Shown: positions 1 to 7,906 of the stretch, one piece after another
Position numbering within the stretch: the first letter of the stretch is position 1
Layout of the letters: every line of letters begins with the position of its first letter
NCBI GenBank assembly: GCA_910579835.1
Contig: CAJTWQ010000001.1
Span: 62,001 to 126,000, forward strand
Direction: 5' to 3'
Length of the DNA stretch: 64,000 bases
From: an uncultured Ruminococcus sp.
Lineage (GTDB): Bacteria; Bacillota; Clostridia; Oscillospirales; Ruminococcaceae
Position numbers and translations under genes: made by a program
Notes under the pieces: generated by a model
The model's input: only the letters and a program-made list of their open reading frames with translations
The model's database searches: none
Told to the model about the DNA's origin: nothing

Positions 1-293
1 TAAGCTGTATTAATATTGAGAATATATCTGGAACGGATTATCTTGGAGAACCTTTCGGCAGATATGATGTGAAATACGGCGGATTTGAATATAATACTCC
101 GAAAGACGATTTTAAGGCAAAATTCGGAGAGCCTGATGTAGAACTAACGGTAAGCGAGCGTCTGGTATATTATCTTGACAATGATGGCAGGACTTTTGTT
201 AATATAGATTTCAGGAACGATGTAATAGACGACATTGACATCAGTCTGTATGACTGGAGCAGCAGCTGGATCAATGATGAAAATGATGAATAA
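1..293 (+). CDS. C-terminal part of an unrecognised protein (5' end outside window)
   Basis: The reading frame is open from the left edge of the window (first full codon at base 3) and ends with TAA at 291-293, so this is the 3' end of a longer gene. A GTG at 69 is in frame but has no ribosome binding site, so it is not taken as the start. The visible 97 or so residues are acidic, rich in Asp, Tyr and Phe, and end in an Asp/Glu/Asn tail. I do not recognise the family. A repeated motif with GEPFGRYDV and KFGEPDVEL suggests a small beta-rich domain occurring twice. No convincing intrinsic terminator follows it. Confidence 0.6.
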   Translation, partial: SCINIENISGTDYLGEPFGRYDVKYGGFEYNTPKDDFKAKFGEPDVELTVSERLVYYLDNDGRTFVNIDFRNDVIDDIDISLYDWSSSWINDENDE

Positions 294-386
294 AAAAGAG
301 GGGAAGTTATAACCGCTGGTTCCCTAGCCGGGCGTGTTCTTTTTGTTTTGTTGAAAGCAGGGCTTTGAAAAAATTATAAAAAAAGG

Positions 387-415
387 TTTACAAGCTCCAT
401 TTTTTGTGATATAAT
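387..415 (+). promoter_or_regulatory. Sigma-A promoter of nifJ
   Basis: TTTACA at 387-392, a 17-bp spacer and TATAAT at 410-415, with TG one base upstream of the -10 (extended -10). Transcription should start near 422, giving a leader of about 85 nt before the nifJ start. Confidence 0.8.
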
Positions 416-425
416 ATTAACAGCC

Positions 426-474
426 GTTACATATGGGTAACAAACCGGATGTTTCCGCACTGGCCGTATGTAAC
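426..474 (+). promoter_or_regulatory. Structured 5' leader of nifJ with overlapping inverted repeats
   Basis: Right after the predicted transcription start, 426-436 pairs with 464-474 (11 bp with one G-T pair). The left arm can instead pair locally, because GTTAC 426-430 and GTAAC 437-441 form a short palindrome. A further AAAC/GTTT pair (442-445 with 451-454) lies inside the loop. Two mutually exclusive folds ahead of a strong Shine-Dalgarno suggest an operator or an RNA switch. It is not the Rex consensus and I recognise no known riboswitch. Confidence 0.45.
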
Positions 475-506
475 CCCACAAAAACTTTTTTCAGGAGGTC
501 ATTCCT

Positions 507-3500
507 ATGGCAATCAAAAGAAAAATGAAAACCATGGATGGTAACAATGCTGCTGCATGGGTATCATATCCCTTTACCGATGTAGCCGCTATTTATCCCA
601 TCACACCTTCCTCAGTTATGGCTGAGGTAACAGACAGCTGGTCTGCTAAGGACAAGAAGAACCTTTTCGGTCAGCCTGTAACAGTTGCAGAGATGCAGTC
701 TGAAGCCGGCGCCGCAGGTACGGTTCACGGTTCTCTCTCCGCAGGCGCGCTTACTACTACATACACAGCTTCACAGGGTCTTCTCCTGATGATCCCCAAT
801 ATGTATAAGATCGCCGGCGAGCTTCTTCCCAACGTAATTCACGTTTCTGCAAGATGCGTATCTTCTCACGCTCTTAATATCTTCGGCGACCATTCTGACG
901 TTTATGCTTGCCGTCAGACAGGTTACGCAATGCTTTGCTCGTCCAACCCGCAGGAGGTTATGGATCTCGGCGCAGTAGCTCATCTTTCAACAATCAAGGG
1001 CAGAGTGCCTTTCCTCCATTTCTTTGACGGTTTCCGTACATCACACGAGATTCAGAAGATCGAGACATGGGACGATGAGACTCTTCTCTCGCTTCTCGAC
1101 AAGGATGCGGCTCAGTCTTTCCGTGACAAGGCTCTTCACCCTGAGAGACCTGTTCTTCGCGGCTCTGCTCAGAACCCTGACATCTTCTTCCAGGCTCGTG
1201 AGGCCTGCAACAAGTATTATGATGCACTTCCGGCTATCGTTGAGGACTACATGAATAAGGTGAACGAGCTTATCGGTACTGACTACAAGCTCTTCAACTA
1301 CTATGGTGCAGCCGACGCGGAGCACGTTATCGTTGCTATGGGTTCTGTAAACGATACTATCGAGGAGACTATTGATTATCTTAACGCTAACGGCGGCAAG
1401 TACGGTCTCGTTAAGGTTCGTCTGTACAGACCTTTCGTTGCGGACAAGCTTGTTGAAGTTATTCCCGACAGCGTAAAGAGAATTTCTGTTCTCGACAGAA
1501 CAAAGGAACCCGGTTCACTGGGCGAACCTCTCTATCTTGACGTTGTTGCAGCTCTCAAGGATACTAAGTTTAACAATGTTCCCGTATTTACAGGACGCTA
1601 TGGTCTCGGCTCAAAGGATACTGTTCCCGCTCAGATCGTTGCCGTATTCAAGAACGATTCCAAGAAGAGATTTACTATCGGTATTGAGGACGATGTTACA
1701 AATCTTTCTCTTGCTCTTGAGGAGAATCCAGATTCGGCTCCTGCCGGCACAACAGCCTGCAAGTTCTGGGGCCTTGGTTCTGACGGTACTGTTGGCGCTA
1801 ACAAGAACTCTATCAAGATCATCGGCGACCATACTGATCTTTACGCTCAGGCTTACTTTGCATATGACTCAAAGAAATCCGGCGGTGTAACTATCTCTCA
1901 TCTCCGTTTCGGAAAGACTCCTATCAAGTCGACTTATCTTATCAATAAGGCTGATTTTGTAGCTTGTCACAACCAGAGCTATATCGACAAGTACGATATG
2001 GTTTCTGACATCAAGCCCGGCGGTACTTTCCTCCTCAACACTATCTGGACACCTGAGGAGCTTGACGCTAATCTCCCCGGACAGGTAAAGAGATATATCG
2101 CTCAGAATAATATCAATTTCTATATCATCAACGGCGTTAAGCTGGGTGAAGAAACAGGCATGGGCACAAGAATCAATACTATCCTCCAGTCCGCATTCTT
2201 CAAGCTGGCTAACATCATTCCTTTCGAGGACGCTCTTAAATACATGAAGGCTGCCGCTGAGGCTTCCTACAGCAAAAAGGGTCAGGACGTTGTTGAAAAG
2301 AACTGGAACGCTATCGACGCCGGTCACCAGAACATCGTCAAGGTTGACGTTCCCGCTGCATGGGCTGACGCTGCCGATACTCAGATGGGTATGGCTGCCG
2401 TTTCATGCGATGACAAGAATCTTGAAAACTATGTAAACAATATCCAGATCCCCTGCAACGCTCAGAAGGGTGATACTCTCCCTGTTTCTACATTCGTAGA
2501 TATGGCTGACGGCACATTCCCGCAGGGTTCTGCTGCATTTGAAAAGCGCGGTATCGCTGTTAAGGTTCCTGCATGGATTCCCGAAAATTGTATTCAGTGC
2601 AACCAGTGCGCATATGTTTGTCCTCATGCTGTAATCAGACCTGTTGCTATGACTCCCGCAGAGGTTGAGGCTGCTCCTGCCGCTATTAAGTCTCTCGACT
2701 TCAAGCCTGCTGTAGGCGATCTTAAGTTCGTAATGACTGTTTCTACACTTGACTGTACAGGATGCGGCGTCTGCGCTAATATCTGTCCCGCTAAGGAGAA
2801 AGCTCTCGTTATGGAGCCTATTGCATCTCAGATGGATCAGCAGGAAGTATTTAACTACGGCGTTACTATCGACGAAAAGGAAGAGGTTGCCGCTAAGTTT
2901 AAGGCAGCGACAGTTAAGGGTTCACAGTTCAGACAGCCCCTCCTTGAATTCTCAGGCGCATGTGCAGGCTGCGGCGAGACTCCTTACGCTAAGCTCGTAA
3001 CACAGCTCTTCGGTGACAGAATGATGATTGCAAACGCTACCGGATGCTCTTCAATCTGGGGCGGCAGCGCGCCTTCAACTCCTTACACCGTAAACAAGAA
3101 GGGCAGAGGTCCGGCTTGGAGCAACTCCCTCTTTGAGGACAACGCTGAATTCGGCTACGGTATGTTCCTTGCTCAGGAGACTCTCCGTGCAAGAGTTACA
3201 GCTAAGGTAAAGGCTATCTCTGAGAAGGCTGAAAAGCCCGAAGTTAAGGCTGCAATTGACGAATACTTTGCAACATACAACGACGGTGCAAAGAATCAGG
3301 AAGCTACAGACAAGCTTGTTGCTGCTCTTGAGGCATGCGGATGCGACGATGCTAAGGCTATCCTTGCTGAAAAGGATTATCTCAGCAAGAAGTCGCAGTG
3401 GATCTTCGGCGGCGACGGCTGGGCTTACGATATCGGTTTCGGCGGTCTTGACCACGTAATTGCTTCTGGCAAGAATGTTAATATCCTCGTATTCGATACA

Positions 3501-4052
3501 GAGGTTTACTCAAATACAGGCGGACAGGCTTCCAAGTCCACACCTACAGGTGCAATCGCTCAGTTTGCTGCTGCCGGTAAGGTTGTTAAGAAGAAGGATC
3601 TTGCAGGTATCGCTATGAGCTATGGCTATGTATATGTTGCTCACGTTGCTATGGGTGCAGATATGAATCAGTGTATCAAGGCATTTGCCGAGGCTGAGGC
3701 TTACGACGGACCTTCTATCGTTATCGCTTATGCTCCTTGTATCAACCACGGTATCAAGACAGGTATGGCTACTGCTCAGGCTGAGGAGAAGAAGGCTGTA
3801 CAGGCTGGTTACTGGCACCTCTACAGATATAATCCTGATCTAAAGGCAGAGGGTAAGAATCCTTTCAGCCTCGATTCCAAGGCTCCTAACACAGAGGAAT
3901 ATAAGAACTTCCTCATGGGCGAGGTTCGTTACAACTCACTGGCTCGTCAGAATCCTGAGAGAGCAGAGAAGCTCTTTGATGCCGCTGTTGCCAATGCTAA
4001 GGATCGTTATGACTATCTTACAAGACTTACAACTCTTTACGGTCAGGACTGA
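507..4052 (+). CDS. nifJ: Pyruvate:ferredoxin (flavodoxin) oxidoreductase, single-chain
   Basis: This 1181-residue protein has the usual length of homodimeric PFOR, which oxidatively decarboxylates pyruvate to acetyl-CoA and reduces ferredoxin in the cytoplasm of anaerobes. The N-terminal part carries the pyrimidine-binding start (AAAWVSYPFTDVAAIYPITP). Two [4Fe-4S] motifs follow: CIQCNQCAYVCP from about residue 695 and CTGCGVCANICP from about 750. The C-terminal TPP domain contains CAGCGETPYAKL near 818 and the GDGWAYDIGFGG thiamine-diphosphate motif near 969. The start ATG has AGGAGGT at 493-499. The gene stands alone between its own promoter and a strong terminator. Codon use is strongly biased, as expected for a highly expressed central-metabolism gene. 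Confidence 0.97.
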   Translation: MAIKRKMKTMDGNNAAAWVSYPFTDVAAIYPITPSSVMAEVTDSWSAKDKKNLFGQPVTVAEMQSEAGAAGTVHGSLSAGALTTTYTASQGLLLMIPNMYKIAGELLPNVIHVSARCVSSHALNIFGDHSDVYACRQTGYAMLCSSNPQEVMDLGAVAHLSTIKGRVPFLHFFDGFRTSHEIQKIETWDDETLLSLLDKDAAQSFRDKALHPERPVLRGSAQNPDIFFQAREACNKYYDALPAIVEDYMNKVNELIGTDYKLFNYYGAADAEHVIVAMGSVNDTIEETIDYLNANGGKYGLVKVRLYRPFVADKLVEVIPDSVKRISVLDRTKEPGSLGEPLYLDVVAALKDTKFNNVPVFTGRYGLGSKDTVPAQIVAVFKNDSKKRFTIGIEDDVTNLSLALEENPDSAPAGTTACKFWGLGSDGTVGANKNSIKIIGDHTDLYAQAYFAYDSKKSGGVTISHLRFGKTPIKSTYLINKADFVACHNQSYIDKYDMVSDIKPGGTFLLNTIWTPEELDANLPGQVKRYIAQNNINFYIINGVKLGEETGMGTRINTILQSAFFKLANIIPFEDALKYMKAAAEASYSKKGQDVVEKNWNAIDAGHQNIVKVDVPAAWADAADTQMGMAAVSCDDKNLENYVNNIQIPCNAQKGDTLPVSTFVDMADGTFPQGSAAFEKRGIAVKVPAWIPENCIQCNQCAYVCPHAVIRPVAMTPAEVEAAPAAIKSLDFKPAVGDLKFVMTVSTLDCTGCGVCANICPAKEKALVMEPIASQMDQQEVFNYGVTIDEKEEVAAKFKAATVKGSQFRQPLLEFSGACAGCGETPYAKLVTQLFGDRMMIANATGCSSIWGGSAPSTPYTVNKKGRGPAWSNSLFEDNAEFGYGMFLAQETLRARVTAKVKAISEKAEKPEVKAAIDEYFATYNDGAKNQEATDKLVAALEACGCDDAKAILAEKDYLSKKSQWIFGGDGWAYDIGFGGLDHVIASGKNVNILVFDTEVYSNTGGQASKSTPTGAIAQFAAAGKVVKKKDLAGIAMSYGYVYVAHVAMGADMNQCIKAFAEAEAYDGPSIVIAYAPCINHGIKTGMATAQAEEKKAVQAGYWHLYRYNPDLKAEGKNPFSLDSKAPNTEEYKNFLMGEVRYNSLARQNPERAEKLFDAAVANAKDRYDYLTRLTTLYGQD

Positions 4053-4110
4053 TCTCTGAATAAATAAAATTGCCTGTCGCATTAGTGCGGTGCTCATAAT
4101 AAAAGTTTTA

Positions 4111-4157
4111 GTCATAGCATTTTTGATGATAAGTCAAAAGTGCTATGACCTTTTTAT
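4111..4157 (+). terminator. Intrinsic terminator of nifJ
   Basis: A 17-bp near-perfect stem (4111-4127 with 4133-4149, G-T pairs only as deviations) with a 5-nt loop is followed by CTTTTTATT. Confidence 0.9.
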
Positions 4158-4185
4158 TGACATAACCGTTCTTTGGATGTATAAT
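4157..4185 (+). promoter_or_regulatory. Promoter of the P-loop kinase gene
   Basis: TTGACA at 4157-4162, a 17-bp spacer and TATAAT at 4180-4185, a full-consensus sigma-A promoter that starts in the tail of the nifJ terminator. Confidence 0.85.
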
Positions 4186-4224
4186 AGTGCTAAGACAAAT
4201 CGGGATTTGAAAGGATAAATATAG

Positions 4225-4773
4225 ATGAAACAAGGAAGAATTATAATAATTACTGGTTCGCCGGGAACTGGAAAAAGCACAACATCAAATATTGTTGCGG
4301 AAGAATCCAGTATGGAAAAATCTGTTCATATGCATACAGATGATTTTTACCATTATCTTAGCAAAGGAGCGATACCACCGCATTTACCAGAATCAAACGA
4401 GCAAAATTTAATTGTAATTGAAGCATTTTTAGAAGCTGCAAAGCGTTATGTCCGTGGCGGATATGATGTAATCGTGGACGGTATTATTGGTTCATGGTTT
4501 TTGGAACCTTGGTTAAATGTAGTCAAGGAGGGTTATGAAGTACACTATATTGTTCTGAGAGCAAATAAAGAAGAAACTTTGAAGCGTGCGGTTTGCCGTT
4601 CAAAGTTAGATACAGAAACAAATATCGAACTGGTAGAAGTGATGTGGGAACAATTCTGTAATCTTGGAGTATATGAGGAGAATGTTATAGATACAACGAA
4701 TGATACGATTTATGACACTGTTTCTAAAATCAAGGAGAAAGTTTCAAATAAAACAGCATTGCTTCGTGTATAA
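4225..4773 (+). CDS. P-loop kinase of the AAA_33 / zeta-toxin-like group
   Basis: The 182-residue protein begins with a beta strand and a Walker A loop, GSPGTGKST (residues 11-19). This is followed by MHTDDFYHYL, a typical acceptor-substrate Asp region of small nucleoside or antibiotic phosphotransferases. RANKEETLKRAVCRSK near residue 115 fits the lid with arginines that contact phosphate. It may phosphorylate a small molecule; the substrate is unknown. The ATG has GAAAGGA about 11 nt upstream. The gene has its own consensus promoter and terminator, and it is richer in A and T than nifJ or the following genes, which hints at acquisition from another source. No antitoxin partner is visible next to it, so a zeta-type toxin role is not supported by context. 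Confidence 0.8.
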   Translation: MKQGRIIIITGSPGTGKSTTSNIVAEESSMEKSVHMHTDDFYHYLSKGAIPPHLPESNEQNLIVIEAFLEAAKRYVRGGYDVIVDGIIGSWFLEPWLNVVKEGYEVHYIVLRANKEETLKRAVCRSKLDTETNIELVEVMWEQFCNLGVYEENVIDTTNDTIYDTVSKIKEKVSNKTALLRV

Positions 4774-4874
4774 TTCCTTAATATTTTTGTAGTATTTAAC
4801 TTTCAGTTTATGAAAGTAAACAAATAGAATGAGAAGTTTATAAGCAGGTTGTATCAGAGAATACTTAATACCAG

Positions 4875-4908
4875 AATCCCCGACGAAAAGCCGGGGATTG
4901 ATTTTTTT
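4875..4908 (+). terminator. Intrinsic terminator after the kinase gene
   Basis: AATCCCCG (4875-4882) pairs with CGGGGATT (4892-4899) around a 9-nt loop and is followed by GATTTTTTT. Confidence 0.85.
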
Positions 4909-4926
4909 CCGAATATTTGCTATAAT
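4898..4926 (+). promoter_or_regulatory. Promoter of the phosphopantetheinyl transferase gene
   Basis: TTGATT at 4898-4903, 17 bp, then TATAAT at 4921-4926. The -35 box overlaps the descending arm and T-tract of the preceding terminator. The transcript would begin near 4933, directly at the Shine-Dalgarno, so the leader would be only about 10 nt. Confidence 0.65.
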
Positions 4927-4945
4927 TAAATCAGGTGATAATATG

Positions 4946-5467
4946 ATGTTAATTTCTTTAGCTGATATTGAAAAAAAATATCAGCATACCCACGCTCACA
5001 GACTTCTCGGAGAATGTCTCAGGCCTTTTGGCATTGAATACAGTGAGGAACATACCGTAAGGGGACAGTACGGAAAGCCCTTTCTGCCCGAACATCCGGA
5101 GATATGCTTTAATATTTCACATGCTGACGGTATATGCGCCTGTATTGCCGGCAAGGGGGAATATGGAATCGACTGCGAGAAAGTTCACCCTTATCGTCAA
5201 AATGTGGTGAAAAAGGTCTTTTCGGAGAGGGAGCAGGAGCTATTCGGGGTGACTCCGGAAAGTCAGCGTGATATGCTTTTTTTTCGGTTATGGACGCTGA
5301 AAGAATCTTATATCAAGGCGATCGGCATGGGGCTGTCATTTCCTATGAACAAGGCGGAATTTATCCTCTCCGAAAACGGATTTTCGACTAATTTGGAGGG
5401 ATATAAATTTAAACAGTACATGATACATGGACAGTTTATCGTTTCGGTCTGCACGGCTATTGACTAA
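4946..5467 (+). CDS. 4'-phosphopantetheinyl transferase, Sfp type
   Basis: This protein of about 173 residues would transfer 4'-phosphopantetheine from CoA to a serine of a carrier protein. The diagnostic motifs are CFNISHADGICACIAG, GIDCEK (the metal-binding GxDxE-like motif) and FFRLWTLKESYIKAIGMGL (the W-KESY-K signature of Sfp/AcpT). An upstream in-frame TTG at 4898 lies inside the preceding terminator and cannot be the start. ATG codons occur at 4943 and 4946; AGGTGA at 4933-4938 is 7 nt from the second, so 4946 is preferred. No polyketide or non-ribosomal peptide genes are nearby, so its carrier protein must be encoded elsewhere. It could instead serve fatty-acid ACP. Confidence 0.88.
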   Translation: MLISLADIEKKYQHTHAHRLLGECLRPFGIEYSEEHTVRGQYGKPFLPEHPEICFNISHADGICACIAGKGEYGIDCEKVHPYRQNVVKKVFSEREQELFGVTPESQRDMLFFRLWTLKESYIKAIGMGLSFPMNKAEFILSENGFSTNLEGYKFKQYMIHGQFIVSVCTAID

Positions 5468-5488
5468 TGACAGAATATGTGATATAAT
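5460..5488 (+). promoter_or_regulatory. Promoter of the lipoprotein-azlC-azlD operon
   Basis: TTGACT at 5460-5465, a 17-bp spacer and TATAAT at 5483-5488 with an extended TG. The -35 overlaps the last codons of the upstream gene. Confidence 0.8.
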
Positions 5489-5521
5489 TTTTATTGTAAA
5501 ATAAATAACATGGAGGTTTAT

Positions 5522-6241
5522 ATGAAAAAAATATCTTTATTGCTGGCGCTTATGCTCACAATGTGCTCGTTTGCTGCCTGTGGTGATTCTGACAACGACG
5601 ATGATGATGACAGAAAGAGCAGAAGCTCTGCCGTTTCTGACAATGACGAAGATGACGATGACAATGATAACGACGACGCTAAAGACGATGAGAAGTCGGT
5701 CAAGCTTTCAAGGGGAAAGGTGAACGGAAGCACATATACCAATGATTCCTGTGGGCTGAGCTTTGAAGCGCCGGAGGGATGGCATATTTATTCCGAGGCT
5801 GAGATCAAGGCTACTATGAACGCAGGTCTTGAAGTAGGCGGAAATGCAAATCTGGATACGGATATGCTCATGCAGAAGACAACTTACGATTTTGTTGCAG
5901 GCGACCTTAGTACGGGCGAGAGCATGATGATTATGATCGAGGATCTTTCAAAATATCCCGACGGATTTACAATCGACGACTATATTAAAGCTGCTAAGCT
6001 TTCCACTGGTGTGGCTATGCCCAATGCAGATATTGACTGGAAAATTGACGGGGATCATGAGACTGTCTGCGGCATCGAATTTGATGTTTTTGGATTGGAT
6101 ATTGAAATTAAGGACTATGACGTTGCTATTACGCAGGACTACTATTTAAGCAAAATAGACGACTGCTTTCTTGTTCTTACATATTCTTCAGGTTATACAT
6201 CCAACACAATGGCTGATTACAAGGGCTGCTTCGGGGACTGA
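5522..6241 (+). CDS. Secreted lipoprotein with an Asp-rich linker
   Basis: The 239-residue product starts with a lipoprotein signal peptide (MKK, hydrophobic core, lipobox FAAC with Cys about 20 residues in). A very acidic linker of about 35 residues made mostly of Asp, Asn and Ser follows, then a globular domain of about 170 residues. That domain begins with NDSCGLSFEAPEGWHIYS, a pattern seen in many small extracytoplasmic domains of gut Firmicutes whose role is unknown. An ATG at 5510 lies within the GGAGG ribosome binding site, so the start is 5522. The stop is 6 nt before azlC, so it is probably transcribed with that transport pair, but a link to amino acid export is only suggested by position. 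Confidence 0.85.
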   Translation: MKKISLLLALMLTMCSFAACGDSDNDDDDDRKSRSSAVSDNDEDDDDNDNDDAKDDEKSVKLSRGKVNGSTYTNDSCGLSFEAPEGWHIYSEAEIKATMNAGLEVGGNANLDTDMLMQKTTYDFVAGDLSTGESMMIMIEDLSKYPDGFTIDDYIKAAKLSTGVAMPNADIDWKIDGDHETVCGIEFDVFGLDIEIKDYDVAITQDYYLSKIDDCFLVLTYSSGYTSNTMADYKGCFGD

Positions 6242-6247
6242 TTTAAA

Positions 6248-6952
6248 ATGAAATCTGCTTTCTTCAAAGGAATGTCTCATGGCATTCCCATTGCCTTGGG
6301 CTATCTTTCAGTATCTTTCGGCTTCGGCATAGCGGCTGCAAAATGCGGTTTGTCTGTTTTCGCAGCATCCATTATTTCCGCTTCAAATCTTACTTCCGCA
6401 GGGCAGGCGGCAGGAATCGACATAATTGCCGCAGGTGGAACGATTATTGAAATGATACTCGTTCAGCTAACTATAAATATTCGCTATTCGCTTATGGCAA
6501 TATCCCTGTCACAAAAGCTGGATAAGAGTTTTACGTTTTCTCACAGACTTGCGGCATCTTACGGCATTACAGACGAGATTTTTGCGGTTTGTTCTTCGCA
6601 GAAAGAACCTCTTACGCCCTCATATATGTACGGAATGATCTTCATTGCTTTTGTTGGCTGGGTATCGGGAACTGCTATGGGCGTAAGCGCCGGTCAGATG
6701 CTGCCGGTATCTGTAAGCAGCGCAATGGGAATCGTTCTTTACGGAATGTTTCTGGCAATCATTATTCCTCCTGCAAAAAAACAGAGAAGCGTGCTTTTTG
6801 CCGTGCTGCTTGCCGCCGGAATAAGCGTGCTGATGCGGTATGTATTTACCATGATAAGCGGCGGATTTGCAGTAATGATAAGCGCGATCGCCGCCTCGGC
6901 TCTTGCCGCTCTTATTTTTCCGGTAAAATGTGAGGAGGGGGCAGAGGAATGA
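6248..6952 (+). CDS. azlC: AzlC family branched-chain amino acid exporter, large subunit
   Basis: The protein has 234 residues and several hydrophobic segments. The N-terminus (GMSHGIPIALGYLSVSFGFGIAA) and the motif RYSLMAISLSQKLD are typical of AzlC, the large subunit of the AzlCD system that exports branched-chain amino acids or related compounds. It follows the lipoprotein gene by 6 nt and overlaps azlD by 4 nt (ATGA), so the two subunits are translationally coupled. Substrate specificity cannot be read from the sequence. Confidence 0.93.
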   Translation: MKSAFFKGMSHGIPIALGYLSVSFGFGIAAAKCGLSVFAASIISASNLTSAGQAAGIDIIAAGGTIIEMILVQLTINIRYSLMAISLSQKLDKSFTFSHRLAASYGITDEIFAVCSSQKEPLTPSYMYGMIFIAFVGWVSGTAMGVSAGQMLPVSVSSAMGIVLYGMFLAIIIPPAKKQRSVLFAVLLAAGISVLMRYVFTMISGGFAVMISAIAASALAALIFPVKCEEGAEE

Positions 6953-7248
6953 GTATTGCTGTTTACATTTTGGTTATGGCAAGCGTGACCTATCTTATCC
7001 GTATGATCCCATTCACTTTTTTCAGAAAAAAGATTAAGTCAAGATTTTTCAGCAGCTTTCTTTATTATATTCCCTATGCGGTGCTTAGCGCCATGACAAT
7101 TCCGGCGATATTTTACAGCACCGGGAGTCTGGCGGCGTCCATTGCAGGCACAGCGGCGGCGGTAATACTTGCATATATGGAGTTGCCTCTGATTGTTGTA
7201 GCGCTGTCAGCGTCGGGGACGGCGTTTCTTGCAGGCTTTTTTGTTTAA
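6949..7248 (+). CDS. azlD: AzlD family transporter subunit
   Basis: A 99-residue protein with three to four hydrophobic segments. It starts in the ATGA overlap with azlC. Features such as TYLIRMIPFTFFRKKI and the run FLYYIPYAVLSAMTIPAI match AzlD, the small partner that AzlC needs for branched-chain amino acid export. A strong terminator follows 23 nt later, ending the operon. Confidence 0.92.
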   Translation: MSIAVYILVMASVTYLIRMIPFTFFRKKIKSRFFSSFLYYIPYAVLSAMTIPAIFYSTGSLAASIAGTAAAVILAYMELPLIVVALSASGTAFLAGFFV

Positions 7249-7270
7249 AATTCATATATTTTTTGGCACG

Positions 7271-7311
7271 AATAACTTTGCAGTTGTTAAATACTGCAAA
7301 GTTATTTTTTA
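7271..7311 (+). terminator. Intrinsic terminator after azlD
   Basis: A perfect 13-bp stem (7271-7283 with 7294-7306) with a 10-nt loop is followed by TTTT. It separates the azlCD operon from the phage-like cassette. Confidence 0.9.
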
Positions 7312-7347
7312 TTTTCTCTCCATTCAACGGTTTTTAGTTGAATATTA

Positions 7348-7404
7348 CCTCCTTTTGCCCCTCTTATGAACGGTGCTTACGTTTTACTCAAAGCCAAAAG
7401 GGGG
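7348..7404 (+). promoter_or_regulatory. Hairpin that can hide the Shine-Dalgarno of terS
   Basis: CCTCCTTTTG (7348-7357) is complementary to CAAAAGGGGG (7395-7404) over 10 bp with one G-T pair. The second arm is most of the ribosome binding site of the first cassette gene. The loop is 37 nt. A second small hairpin (7322-7328 with 7337-7343) lies just upstream. No clear sigma-A promoter could be recognised between the azlD terminator and terS. Confidence 0.5.
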
Positions 7405-7414
7405 GGCATTTATA

Positions 7415-7906
7415 TTGCAGAAAAAAAACAATCTTAAAGCAAAACGGGACGCTTTCTGCTGCTATTACGTCATGTTGGGGAATGTGGCGGAGGCGGCGGA
7501 AAAAGCCGGTTTCGACAGGGAAAACGCTCTTACGGAGGGGATTAAATGCCTGAGATCCGCAGAATGCAGACGTACTATCGCAGGACTCAGAGATGTTCTG
7601 AACGACAGCGGCAATGTCTCCGCAGGTCTTAAACGGCTGGCATTCGGTAACTGCGCTGACGCAGTATACCTGGTGTTTGCCGACGAGCTTCCGCCTGCGG
7701 AGATCATTGAAAGGCTCGATCTTTTTAACGTATCTGAGATCAAACGGGTAAAGGGAGGCGGCGTGGAGGTCAAGCTGTTTGACAGATTAAAGGCGCTGGA
7801 AAAGCTGTTTGAGCTGGAAAGCTCATGCTCCGACAGAAACAAGGCCGCCGATCTTATCGCTGCTCTGACGTCTTCGGCAGAGGATGGTGACTGCTCGGAT
7901 GATTAA
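7415..7906 (+). CDS. Phage terminase small subunit-like protein (terS)
   Basis: The protein has about 163 residues and opens with a basic segment (QKKNNLKAKRDAF) and a helix-turn-helix-like region, CYYVMLGNVAEAAEKAGFD. This is the usual DNA-recognition part of small terminases of the terminase_2/PBSX XtmA type. The C-terminal part is helical and contains VKLFDRLKALEKLFEL, a pattern common at the end of XtmA-like proteins. The likely start is TTG 7415, 8 nt after an A4G7 Shine-Dalgarno; a GTG at 7373 has no such site. It overlaps the large subunit gene by about 23 bp. In a packaging motor it would select the DNA to be loaded. Confidence 0.75.
   Translation: MQKKNNLKAKRDAFCCYYVMLGNVAEAAEKAGFDRENALTEGIKCLRSAECRRTIAGLRDVLNDSGNVSAGLKRLAFGNCADAVYLVFADELPPAEIIERLDLFNVSEIKRVKGGGVEVKLFDRLKALEKLFELESSCSDRNKAADLIAALTSSAEDGDCSDD

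Noticed and set aside
4225..4773. Zeta toxin of a toxin-antitoxin pair
   Set aside because: There is no small antitoxin gene next to it, and the promoter and terminator enclose only this one gene.
4898..4945. TTG start for the phosphopantetheinyl transferase
   Set aside because: It falls in the terminator stem and overlaps the predicted -35 box; ATG 4946 has a proper ribosome binding site.
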